A DNA stretch of 29,899 bases. Source: Phallusia fumigata. Lineage: Eukaryota; Chordata; Ascidiacea; Phlebobranchia; Ascidiidae. A program made the position numbers and the translations under genes. The DNA lies in NCBI GenBank assembly GCA_008931825.1, contig QXVZ01024621.1, positions 1 to 29,899 of the forward strand, given 5' to 3'. How positions within the stretch are numbered: the stretch's first letter is position 1; every line of letters starts with the position of its first letter. Shown here one piece after another: positions 1-10,700 of the stretch. The notes under the pieces are model-generated. The model was given only the letters and a program-made list of their open reading frames with translations, was not told where the DNA came from and made no database searches.

Positions 1-303
1 CGGAAACAAAACATTTTGACCCGATTTTGGGAAAAACACCAAGGCTATAGCCTTGCTCATTTTTCGGTTTTGAGGGTGTCGACAAATTGAAGAAAATTCC
101 GGTTTTGGGGCGTGGAATAATATCTCTAAATTTTTTTACCTTGATTGTTTAGGTGGATTTTTCTACGAAGTTCTTCGCTGCTGCTGAATCACATGACGTG
201 TTTGCAGATTAATTATCTTTTGCACAGGTGGTTTGCTTCTCTCTCCGCTGCTCCCCCCATCTGCCTCCTCTTCCTTCGTGTTTCTCACAATGCTCCAAAC
301 TCA

Positions 304-514
304 CTTTCTTGTGAGTCTTGTCAGATAAAGCTTAATTTGTTTTAAATATGTTGCGGTGTAGATGCTGCGCGTTCAACGTCGATCCACCAATTGTGACCGT
401 CACTTTTTNCTTTCTTGTGAGTCTTGTCAGATAAAGCTTGATTTGTATTAAATATGTAGCGGTGTAGCTGCTGGGCGTTCAACGTCGATCCACCAATTGT
501 GACCGTCACTTTTT
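304..514. repeat. 105-bp direct duplication across an N (probable haplotype join)
   Basis: 304-408 and 410-514 are copies that differ at about five positions. The N at 409 lies exactly between them. Around 5% difference with an N at the border is what an unmerged pair of alleles gives in a highly heterozygous genome. A true tandem duplication is possible but less likely. Confidence 0.8.
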
Positions 515-1944
515 CGCGCCTTATAAGGTTCTAACATTCTGCAGCTATTTCCGGCTTGGTGATTTATTACGTGTTATTGTGTCGCTGTGATTTCTTTCAC
601 CAAGCTACATAAACTTCCATTCCTCAATTCTAGATATGCTTCTGTGCAGTTTACTTTCTACACCCTTTTTCTTCTACATTAAACATCGTAGGAATGATCA
701 GATGAAAAAGATATTTGTCTCTGCCATTTTAAAACTTTTGTGTCTAAGGTTGAATAATCTTGCAATTCCTTTGATCTCAAAGCATCTGTGTATAACAAAC
801 CAAAAGATGAGATCAAATTTTCCAGTTCTAATATATTCTTAGGCCATAAGAGCAACTACAATCAACTAACGGAACAACACACACATATATTTATCCACTC
901 AATAGGTTAAGTTCGGCTTTGCCATGGATGGAAACGAAAGTTCAATTAAGCGCTGAAAATACAGAAGTCTAAAACCACGCTTTGTTGAATGCAAATACTT
1001 GGCCGACTATTATTCGGTATAACGCGTGTTGTTGACCTGGCGTACTGTGATTCATTGTGTTGCAAATATTATCTTTGTCACAGTGATTGCACTGCGCATT
1101 GCATTAAACAAAGAATGGCGAGAGGTGCGCGAACAATTTAAATTGCAATCCCGTTAAACAACACAACAGTTAAAATTGCATTCAAGATGATTAAAATATT
1201 ACAAGAAATAATTGAACGGTGTATTTGCTACAGTTTTAAATTTACATGTTTTAATTCAAATCGAAGAGGTGTGGTGCTATAGTGCGCTGGTTTTTAAACT
1301 TGTGTTTCAAGTATCAAAGCGCATTACTAGAAGGTTGGTTGGATTCTCAAACAGTAAAAAGTTAAAGAGTCCGGATATAACCACACAAATCTTAAAAAGC
1401 ATTCGAGGCGGCAGCTAGCTCTCAGAAAAATATGCGCTTCCTGAATTAAAAAGGCAAAAATAAACAATTTGCATCAACAACTGTTGCCTGTGGTCATTAC
1501 AGTTGCATTTTTCACTGTCACATGTCACAACATCAGAGTAAAAAATCAAAGCATGTTACGATGGACTGGTTGAAATTAACGAACCCCTCAAAACGACAAA
1601 ACTCAAATAAACACAGGCTTTAAAAATTAGTGTTCGCTTTACAACGAGTTTGGAAACCATAACAAATGCATCCTTAAGATGTCGCGTTGTCCTTAAAGAT
1701 TAATGTTCCCATATAAACGTCCCAACGGATATTTATACAAACACGTGTTTGTGTTCTTGTTGGTGCAAGCAGACAGAAGCATTATGCTCAGTTCAGTCTA
1801 ACAGTTGATAACAACCATTGACGCCCTTATTCCGTCGTGGACAATGTCGTTCCGGTAGGAACCATAGCGTGGCGTCACGTATTTACGTCATAATGACGTA
1901 TGAGTTTGCAGAGCCGTGAAGAGCGATGGCGAGATGTAGTGTTG
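515..1944. other. Left intergenic stretch
   Basis: AT-rich sequence with short ORFs only. Apart from the element relic at 975-1044 I see no gene. Confidence 0.5.
975..1044 (+). repeat. Relic copy of the hairpin-element arm
   Basis: This stretch aligns with the right arm of the hairpin element at 20159-20231. Shared pieces are CCACG, TTGAATG, GGCCGACTAT and GTATAACGC, then CTGGCGTA at the end, with scattered substitutions and a 2-3 base gap. It shows that the element is a dispersed family. Confidence 0.6.
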
Positions 1945-2546
1945 GGTCCGTTGGTCGGGTTCCGGTGTTATTTGGAATCCGGCGAAGGAAATGTTGCGAG
2001 GCTTACGATGGGGGAACTCCCGTAATGACGACTGCTTTCGTGCTGGTTGAAACGGCGACGAACAATGTCTGTGAATAGAAAAAAATGAAAGTATGAATCT
2101 GAAAACGTCACTTACATACCTGCTGCTGTTGTGTACAAAATTGACGTTAAATAAATGAAAATTTAGCTTTAGTCTTTTAAATCAATATATTATCTGTTAA
2201 AAACACTTGCTACAATGATGGAATACCTTTTTTTCTCCATGTACAATCGTTAAGTCTGGTGGTCGGGTTCGGGTGTTGTCAGAATCCGTTGATGGAAATG
2301 TTGCGAGTTTTACGATGGGGGAACTCCCGAAATGACGACTGACTGATTGAGTGCTGGTTGAAACGACGACGAAGGATGTCTGTGAATAAAAACAATGGAT
2401 TTATGAATCCGAAAATGTCACTTAAGAACATGCTGCTGTTGTGTACAAAAAATAACGGTAATGTTATACTTTGAACACTTGCCACATTGACCGAATTTTA
2501 TTGAATCGAAATTTACCGTTTTTCTCCGTGTACGATGATCGTCGAA
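1945..2546 (-). repeat. Tandem duplication of about 300 bp with exon-like borders on the minus strand
   Basis: Two units, about 1945-2252 and 2253-2546, align over their whole length with many substitutions and a few small indels (shared GATGGGGGAACTCCCG, GCTGCTGTTGTGTACAAAA, TTTTTCTCC). A truncated third copy appears to begin near 2546. On the minus strand both units contain the acceptor-like TATTCACAG (after 2379 and 2068). In unit 2 this is followed by 153 bases open in one frame, up to a donor-like AAAG|GTATTC at 2227. That frame begins TSFVVVSTSTQSVSRHFGSS. Unit 1 differs by 4 nt and is frameshifted. A further exon-like stretch, 2664-2724, has good sites (TTTTCACAG, AA|GTACGT). It may be a duplicated exon of an unrecognised or decaying gene, or a repeat carrying splice-like sequence. 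Confidence 0.5.
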
Positions 2547-2719
2547 GTCTTGAATCATCGCTGGATCCATGTGTGACGTCACTGTCGGGTGACGCATCTT
2601 AAAAATCGAAGATCGAAAGTTACAACATTTGCTGGTAGCACCATGGATGAAAATGTTACGTACTTGCTTTGCTGTTTCTTTAACTCTTTTCGCTTCCAGC
2701 AGTAAAAGTGGAAATTCAT

Positions 2720-4010
2720 AGAACCTGTGAAAACAGAAAACTTTCCTAAACTCCTGAAAAACAAAAACACCATGTTTTGTTAAACCTGCAAAAACAGAAG
2801 TGAAGTCACTCATTTTGTGTTCTGGAAACAACGAAAAGGTATTAGTACAACCAAAATAAGTAATTTGGTTTCCTAATACTTTTTGTAAAAGCGATAGAGT
2901 ACGTAAACCTAGATGAGTGATTCCCAAATTAACCTTGTAACGAACCCGATAGAGTCAATTACCCACTTTTTTTGTAAAAACAACAAATTACAGCTTGACG
3001 TCACATAAGGTGTTAAGTGAAACAGAACGACCAATGAACAGACACAACCCATTCTAACAATATATTTTATAGCGTTTAAATATTATAGTGCAAAGTAACT
3101 AAAGAACGATTGTCTTGTCCATGAAAATATAATTACCCCTTTTTGAATACAAGGTTAGGAACAAACGGCCCAGATAACAAACTGCTCAACTGGCTGAAAA
3201 CGCGAGACGCGTTTTCACAATCCGCGCCGATTGAATAAAACACGCCGGTGTGTGTGACGTCACAGAGCCTAAAGCGCGTTTTGTTGCAACTGCAGCATGT
3301 GGCAAATGGTTTTCTTGCTTCTATATTATTTCTTGTGATTGTTTTTGTGAAAATACAGATACAGAAAAACCAACAAACCTGCAAGATTTCATTTTACTAT
3401 AACCTGAAAATAATGAAGGCTGCAAAACAAAAACAATTTTTGATAAAACCTACAGAAACAAGAAAAGTTATTAATCCTGCCAATTTAAGTAAGTTGTTTT
3501 CCTATTATCTGGAAAAAAGAAGCTGCAAAACAAAATATACAATGCATAGTAAAACCTGCAAATCATAAAACCAATTAAAGCTGCGAAATTAAATGATTTG
3601 TTTGCACAATATCTGAAAAAAATTAAAAGATGTTTGACAAAACCTGCAGAAACAGACAAAATTATTAAACAAGCGAAATTAGGTGATTTGTTCTCCTATT
3701 TCCTGGAAAAATAAGTGCTGTAAAACAAAAAAACAAATGTTTTGTAAAACCTGCAAATACAGAAAAAGTTGTTTTTTAAATCTAAACACAAAGAAATTAG
3801 ATTCGTTAAAAACCTGCAAAGAGTGGAAAGACCCGATTAGTTTTTCCAACATTTAATACATAAAAGTTCCTAAACCTGTAAAAATCCTAAAACCTGAAAA
3901 GGAAAAAACAAAAATATTTAGAAGTTTCAGTTGAAAACCAACAAAACCTGTGAAATTGGAAAAATTTGTAAAACCTTTAAAAAAAACTTCCTCGTTAAAC
4001 CTGTTACGTA
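2720..4010. repeat. Degenerate minisatellite built on AAAACCTGCA...ACAGAAA
   Basis: At least twelve variants of AAACCTG(C/T) occur between 2724 and 4010. In the best stretch the copies start at 3445, 3551, 3639 and 3746, so the larger period is about 88-107 bp. Each unit also contains a segment like TTGTTTTCCTATTATCTGGA and one like GCTGCAAAACAAAA. On the minus strand the core reads as T-rich tract plus GCAG|GT, like a 3' splice site. ORFs here are low in complexity and I do not call them genes. Confidence 0.6.
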
Positions 4011-4266
4011 TTGCAAAACAAATAGTTGTTTGATTTTCACATGGAAATACCAGAAAATCCAAAATTGCGTTGAATCCAACAAACGTTTAAATTTTTCAAA
4101 GCAAAACCAATATTGTGCAATCAACCCTGAAAAACAAAACAAGTGTAAGTTTTGAAATAATCAACAACATAATTACAAACAATTACACACCTTGACGAGG
4201 AACCTGACAACAGCAAAACCTGACATCTGTCGCAACTAAACATTTCTCGCATTCTAACACTTGACG

Positions 4267-5029
4267 ATGGCGGTTCGCATGGTTAGAGCGAGCGACGAGC
4301 GATAAATAAACATAAAACAATAACATGAAGAACCTGACAGGCTGATGTAAAAGGCACAACACCCCCCAAGAACTGGTCTACATAACGAGGAAATTGAAGG
4401 ATAGAAAAAGTGAACTCCACACACATTTTTGTTGATGAAAAAGGGAAAACGACAGCGAAATAAGATAATATTTTTAATCGTCAATGATCAATATTCATAG
4501 CATTTAGTATTGGTTTACTAAATTGCGTTGGAAATTGTGGCAATGTTGTTCGTTTCAGGCACGGTTGTTCATCTACTTCGCGGCTCGTAAAGCAAATGGC
4601 CCTGTAGGTAAGTTTCTGAAAAAACATTGGAACCGCCATCGTCCCTGCGCGGCCGACGTGAAAATGAACAACTTGCCTCAACTAACTGCCCTGCATACAA
4701 CCGCCGCAAGTTAGCCTAGAAAAAGTAGAAGGTGAGTCTGTCGTGTTTTACAGCCACCCAAATTGCCAATACCCTTGATTGACAGGGTGACCGGGTCAAG
4801 CAGGAATACGGAACCGGAATTAGCAATAAGTAAGTTAGCATAAATCCACAACAGAAATGGGTTTGACCAGCAAAATGGGGTTTGGGGCGTTTCAGTTGAC
4901 GGAAAGTTATCATTGGAAATATTATTGCGATTAACAGGAGTTATTACATCACATGCTTCATATCCAATTCTTGGCCTCTTTGGGAAAAGAGCAAAGAAAA
5001 CCTTGAACTGGATGTACAAGAATGGATAA
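4267..5029 (+). CDS. Candidate small multi-exon gene of unknown function
   Basis: The last two exons are well supported. 4754-4829 (acceptor TTTTACAG, donor GTAAGT) reads PPKLPIPLIDRVTGSSRNTE and then PELAI. 4896-5029 (acceptor GCGTTTCAG) reads IDGKLSLEILLRLTGVITSH, continues through LFGKRAKKTLNWMYKNG and ends at TAA. The phases match and the intron is 66 nt. An exon at 4559-4607 (acceptor CGTTTCAG, donor GTAAGT) reads ARLFIYFAARKANGPV. A possible start exon is 4267-4281 (MAVRM, donor GTTAGA), also in phase. The link from 4607 to 4754 does not keep frame directly; a 14-nt mini-exon at 4711-4724 would repair it but has weak sites. The product would be about 100 residues. I do not recognise it, and a partial pseudogene is possible. 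Confidence 0.42.
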
Positions 5030-5090
5030 TACAAGCTGGTCAAACCCGACATCGAAAACCACGACCCTAATTTTACAGTTATTATAGGCG

Positions 5091-5850
5091 CACAGCCGTT
5101 TGTTTAAAAGGGACAGTGACGTTTAAGGCGTATAACTCAACAACATTGCATCACTGTCCCTTGCCCATCGAGTCCCCCCTCGCAACGACCCAAATATTTT
5201 ACGCAAGGGCTGGGCTTGAAAATTTAACAATTTAACAGTTTGCGCCCTACCAGGGTGGATCGCGGGACTTTTCGGGCAAAATGCAAAGCCGGCCCCTTCG
5301 ACTTAAGGCCGTTGGAAGTAGCGGTGTCCCTACTAGGTCCCGCCTGCACCGCGGCCAATGCAATGCGGTGGAGGCCATGCCCAGGCCGTGTTTCTATGCG
5401 CACCTTATTTTAGCTAAAGCCATTTAGCAACGCGCCACACCTAGCTATAGAATCGATCTAAGCTAAGGTCCCTACGTGGCGCGCGAATCCCAAACGTACC
5501 CCACCTATGTTAGCTCACCTAAACCCTAGTTATCGAGTGCTACTGTAATCTAGCCCTAGCGCCAACTTGCTGTCATTAGTAGCACTCCTGACTTGGGCAT
5601 GCCTCTATCCTCTGTTGACGGAGCCAAGAAAGGATAAAGACAAAAGCCATTCACCCTAGCGCCAGTTATCCTAAGTTAAGCCTAACAGTTCCGCAATCCC
5701 GGTTGACCCACGACAGACTCTTATGTTTACATACAAGTAAGAAATTGAAGTTGAGGAATGTTGGATGATGAACGATGAACGGATGTAGTGAACCTGCAAT
5801 CAAAAATACATGAAATTAAAATAAAATAACAACAACAACAACAACAACAA
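5091..5850 (+). mobile_element. GC-richer block ending in an (AAC)n tract; possible non-LTR retroposon
   Basis: Base composition rises sharply from about 5160 to 5720 compared with both flanks, and no long ORF is present. A perfect 10-bp stem (GGGACAGTGA at 5110-5119 with TCACTGTCCC at 5151-5160) lies near the left end. The right end runs into an A-rich stretch and (AAC)7 at 5828-5848, as in LINEs or SINEs with simple-repeat tails. I found no target-site duplication, so this is an inference. Confidence 0.35.
5828..5848 (+). repeat. (AAC)7 microsatellite
   Basis: Seven perfect AAC units are followed by an imperfect A-rich stretch. The tract may be the 3' tail of the element to its left. Confidence 0.95.
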
Positions 5851-5887
5851 AAAAGACAACAAAAAAAGATTAAAAAGATATTTTTTT

Positions 5888-6039
5888 GTGCGAGGGATAT
5901 TTTTTAACACTGGAAAAAACATTGCTTGCAGTGCCAGACAAGCTCTTTTTCTACAGGCAAAGAAGCAAGACCGCGACGCGATTTCTGCAATCAGTGCCGT
6001 TCAGAAAAAACGTGGACTTCTTACGAAAACACGTGTAGG
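5888..6039 (+). other. Exon-like open stretch, unassigned
   Basis: The frame is open from 5888. After the acceptor-like TTTTTCTACAG it reads AKKQDRDAISAISAVQKKRG and continues LLTKTRVG up to the hAT-like end at 6040. Composition is coding-like (AKKQDRD, VQKKRG), but I see no partner exon and no recognisable family. It could be a gene fragment cut by the insertion. Confidence 0.2.
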
Positions 6040-6547
6040 CAGGGCCGGATTAACCCCTTTTGATGCCCTAAGCACTAAAAGACCTTGGTGCNGTTTCACT
6101 GAATTACACTGTTTTCATTTTTTAACATTCCTTATCATTAGGGTCACAAACTACACCTCCATATTATTAACTTTGGTAGTAAAATCCATTTTTTAAAATT
6201 TTCAATCTTTACAAACAACAAGCAAAACTTACCTCGCAACACGTGGTCATCCAATTCAAAATGCGAACCTCTAGTTCATCACGCAGTGATTTGGAATTCG
6301 GCGTTGATTAGATGCGTGACATTCCTGGTTGCGTTCGAAACTACATTCGTAATAGTTATTTTTTCGTTAGGGGGGAGGGGGGATTTACAATCTTTTTACT
6401 TTAAAAAACGTAAATTATTTGGTCCATAAATGTTTTCTGTTTTGAGCTTTTGTTTCCTCATCCTTTTTAAACTTTACAAAAAAAATAATTCTCTTTTGGG
6501 CAATACGTTTTGGCGCTCAAGCCCTCCTGCCTAATCCGGTGCGGCAC
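6040..6547. mobile_element. Non-autonomous hAT-like element
   Basis: The left end is CAGGGCCGGATTA followed by CCCTAAGCACTAAAAG. The right end, read on the minus strand, is GCACCGGATTAGGC followed by GGGCTTGAGCGCCAAAA. The ends are related inverted sequences, and CAGGGCCGGATTA is a common hAT-type terminus. The roughly 480 bp inside has no transposase frame. I could not confirm an 8-bp target duplication. Confidence 0.4.
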
Positions 6548-7027
6548 AGAACACAATCTCAACGAGCATAATCACAACAAAACTCAGTTGGGATCCCGAA
6601 TCTCCAAGTTCATAGTTTTACGTTTTACTGAAAAAAAATAGTTTTTTTTAACTATTGTTAATCTCAATAAGAATAATCACTGATAAAACTATCAGGTGTA
6701 CCTTTTACCATGTTGTCTTTTCACATGCACTCTTACACAATGCGTTCATTTTCTACACTATTTTACCATTGAATACATTTTTTCTTAAGTTTTGTATGAC
6801 ATGATTATCCCTGCAGACAGCAACACATAGGCCACAAGTCAGAACACATGTAAAGTTGTAGATTATTTGTAGAGCTGTACCGTGAATACATGTACAGAAC
6901 GGCAAGAGTGGCAGTACGGTACGTATCAAGTTGTTCGTTACAACGGGCGTACCTTTTGATAATTACTGCCATCCTTGCAGAACATTTTTTCGGAATCCTA
7001 TTGTAATGTTAACGACGGTTTAGACGT
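6548..7027. other. AT-rich intergenic stretch
   Basis: I see no gene here. A few acceptor-like sites occur (CCTGCAG near 6816, CTTGCAG near 6980), but no open frame pairs with them. Confidence 0.6.
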
Positions 7028-7291
7028 GAAGCATTAAATTCTTCTCAAAAACTGTTAGTGTACAATCAATCCCATGTGTCGACCTGACCCCAGCCCAACG
7101 TTGCGTTCCTTGGGACACTGGCCTCATTACGAATGCCATGAGTGGGGGAATGATCAACATTACTGGTTACTATGGGGCCCAGATTTGTCAGAATGCCAAA
7201 TCAACTTGCCTTAGTACCAAACACTTCAGTCTTAACGTCTCGCAAAAAACGCTGGTTTGTTTTGTTTCGTATCATAAATGGGAGTTTGAGT
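7028..7291 (+). other. Open frame with many cysteines, unassigned
   Basis: One frame is open for about 86 codons and ends at TAA (7291). It includes CVDLTPAQRCVPWDTGLITN and then AMSGGMINITGYYGAQICQ, followed by further cysteines (NAKSTC, LVCF). The cysteine spacing and a possible N-glycosylation site (NIT) suggest a secreted or extracellular domain. There is no ATG context or clear splice partner, and a second overlapping frame (7172-7468) is also open, so this may be chance or a gene fragment. Confidence 0.2.
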
Positions 7292-7552
7292 AACGGCTAC
7301 AAACCAAACCAATCTGCTCTCATTAAAGTTATGACCTGGCTTCGTAAAAATGGACTTCCCGCTATCGACCGCACGACAAATAAAAGTCGGTTTATTGTCA
7401 ACAGATTCACACTTGTGAAAAAGCAAGTTGTGAATCCTGTCGCGAGCGTGGTATCAGTCGGAACATGACAGTTTGTCAGTGAGCATCACTATTGAGCAAA
7501 GATTGGAAATTGACGACTTCACAAAACAATGCAGTTAAGTTTTTCATTAACA

Positions 7553-7558
7553 TTTATT
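7553..7558 (-). terminator. Polyadenylation signal AATAAA for the zinc-finger gene
   Basis: AATAAA on the minus strand lies about 236 bases beyond the TGA at 7794. It is the first perfect hexamer I found downstream, and implies a 3' UTR of roughly 250-270 nt. Confidence 0.5.
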
Positions 7559-7793
7559 ATCATTAGTTCAAGAGTGAAATTTGAGTTGTCACATGGACAC
7601 GGCAGCTAACCCTAAACATCCAACAAAACTAGCTTATGTAACACGATAAGGGTGCAGCCGAATGGTAATATTTTACCACTAAGGCAATGTGAGCCACAGA
7701 AAGTAATGTAATGTAACAGGCTGCAAACAGAAACCTCGGCCAACTAGTTTCTGTGTTACTAGACCAGATTACAAGTCCTTCTCAGCAGAGGAA

Positions 7794-10700
7794 TCACGAT
7801 TCTTGTTCGTCCATCTTAATTTTCTTGCCATTCTCCTGGCCTTCAACATTTTCTTCCATCTTTCTTTTATCACCAACCTCCTTATCCGCAGCGGCACCGT
7901 CCACACTTTCCACGACTACACAGTGCTCACTCTCTTTTACAACTTCTCTGTGACAACAAACGTATTTTTTACTTTAGATATAAACTGAATGTTTTACAAG
8001 AGCAATGTAGTTATCGCAATATCTTTTGCATTCACAAGACTGACGCTTCAAACCACAATCAGAACGTTGAATTTCCTTATTTTTTCCTTATCCTTGAGAT
8101 CCACAGACTGGTGAGGTACCGCATAGCGTTTTCAAGGGGTTCACGACAACTATAAATCTCGATTTTCAAAACCAATTCTTGCATTTTACAATTAGCCTGG
8201 AAACATTCTTGTTGTAGCTTGGCAAACAGTATCGCACTGTGACGTGACACCTCCATTGTGATGTAACATAGATAGATTGTAATATAGAACACAACATTGT
8301 AGCATATCATACAATGGTTTTATCTCATTGCTTGCCTGTTAGTGAGGTATTAGATTCGCTTACACTTGGCACTTTAGACAGACATACAAAGAATGCATAC
8401 AAAGCAAGGAACACAGCTTGTGCTTACCAAAAATTTTTTTTGGTGTCCACGACTACTTTGTGGGGACGCTAGGGCTAGAAGTTTGAGAACCACAACATTT
8501 ATAAAACCAAACTGATGCATCTAACAAATATGACAGTCAGTGAGAAGGTCTTGCCATGGCCGTAACTCAGTTTCCTTGTTACCTGGAGTTGAACATCATG
8601 ATCCGTCGTTTCTCCTCCATGTTTTTGTGTTTTGAGCTTTCCAGATGAATTTCCAGTTGTGCGTCGGAGTTTACTCGAATATCGCAAACCAGGCAATGTT
8701 TCCAAACTGTTTTATCTTTGCCATCTAAAACACAAAACTTTAAATAATGTCTTGAAACTTAACGAATAGTATTAAACAGTGGGGGTTTGCATCCTTTTAT
8801 AATCTCATTTTTTCAACTTTTACCCTAATAAAAATTCATGGAACAAATGTCCATTCGCAAATAGCTGATGAATACCAAAATTTTATCGACCAAAAACAAA
8901 ACACAATCAAGTGCTGCAGCTTTATGCTTGGTTTAACAATAGAATCGAGCAGCAATAACAATCTCAATAGCCAATGACAACATCACAAAAAGATTTAATC
9001 GTATTCGGATATTCGAGAATAGTAAAATATACTAAACTGCCCATCCGTAATATTGACACTAAACATGTTTCATATTTAAATGCCTTTAGTTGGACGATCA
9101 CATTTTTGTTCATTTCGTCTGGTTGTTTGTTTTATCAGTTGCATTTATTGTGCTTTATTTTACAACATGTTTAATCCACAGTGACGATATTTGTGGGCGC
9201 AAATTAACTGTTTTGATACTCGGTTTCTGGCCAAAAACTTTTACTTATCCAAAAACATTAAGCAGGGCTTTAAACAAATCTAAGTCACCTAACAACCACT
9301 TTCACATCTGCGATTTTTATTATTTAAACCTACATTTTGAAAATACAAGGTAGTTTTCCAACAAACATGTTGTTTTATTTTGTTCAGCACTGTTTGTATG
9401 CCAAGTGACATTAGACAGCCAATACTGACCTTCATACTGTTCTTTCAATTTCTTGGCATGTTTCTTTCCACTGTAATGACACTCAGCAACACTTCGCGAT
9501 GAAAACAGGATTTTGCAAAGCTTGCAATATTCATTCCTTGATAAGTTGTCTGTGTTTTCTGGCCACTGAGGTAAAAAATAAAGTCCTATAAGTTTATTTT
9601 ACTTGTCAGGAATATAATCAACTTTTTTGATATTTGTAGCTGAGATACATGTAATAAAAAGAACACACATCATTGTTGCTAAATTTTCTATCAAAGTTTA
9701 ACTTGCAATTTATTAGATACTGATTTGGAACAAAAATATTAAAGCAAGAATTTTGATTTAAATATTATATCATGATTGGCCAAACAAGCTGTATGCAGCT
9801 CTATGTGTTCATGTTTTTTTGACAGTGATGTGCTGTAAAATGTGTTATTTTTGAGTGTTTACAATATACAGACTTAAGTTTTGTTGCAAATACTTGTATG
9901 TGAATAAATTTGTTTCTGAAATTCTTATATAGTGGCTCTCAAAATTTGTGTTTAACATATTTGACCCTAAAGTAAGTTAGGCCACCTTTGATGTATTAGA
10001 TGTCAGTGGTCCTATGCTATGTATCTTTTTATTGCACTGACCTGCTGTTGTTCGACGACCGGTATTTCAGGTTTCGGAGGCATTTCTTTCACACCAACTT
10101 TTACAAGGAAAAATGTTCGAACTTTTTTTTGATGTTTGTCACTCTGCAAAAATCATCAAACTTTTGTGCAAACAAAACCAGGACAAACATTGCATCAAAT
10201 CAAGAATTAAATTTATTTCCCATTACAATATACAAAATATTATCAACACTATTCACAGTGATGTCAAGCCGGTGCTACAACCTTTTCATGCTGCTAGTCA
10301 TACAACTGAAAATGCAAAAACTAATTTTACACATAAGTTGGGAATTTGTATGACATTTAATGTCAGTTTTTATGCCTTTACTTCCACACTTGGTAAAACT
10401 ATAAAATTCATGTCATATCTAGCTGATGGGTCTTGTAAGATCTCTACCTTGACTAGACATGTTCACAAATACCACTTTAGTGTAACAAATCTTCTTCCAA
10501 CCAACCATATAATGAGCTTCCGCTTGTTCTGGTGTGTTTAATTCGGCCTGGCAAACTTTGCACAAGTCGGATAGAAACAAGTTGTTTGGGTCGTCAGGGT
10601 TACCTGTGGATGATTCAACCACCAGACATTCTACAAATACAAACATTATGAAGTTTGCTCCATTCGTCCTCTATTATCTTTCTTACTGTCCCATCCCACT

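Noticed and set aside
2418-2927. 169-codon minus-strand ORF as one gene
   Set aside because: It crosses minisatellite and tandem-repeat sequence and several good splice sites; at most parts of it (2664-2724) may be exons.
2720-4010. CRISPR-like or protein-coding repeat array
   Set aside because: Units are irregular in length and sequence, spacers are not unique inserts of fixed size, and the frames are low in complexity.
7172-7468. 98-codon plus-strand ORF
   Set aside because: No recognisable domain, and an overlapping frame is equally open; kept only as an unassigned open stretch.
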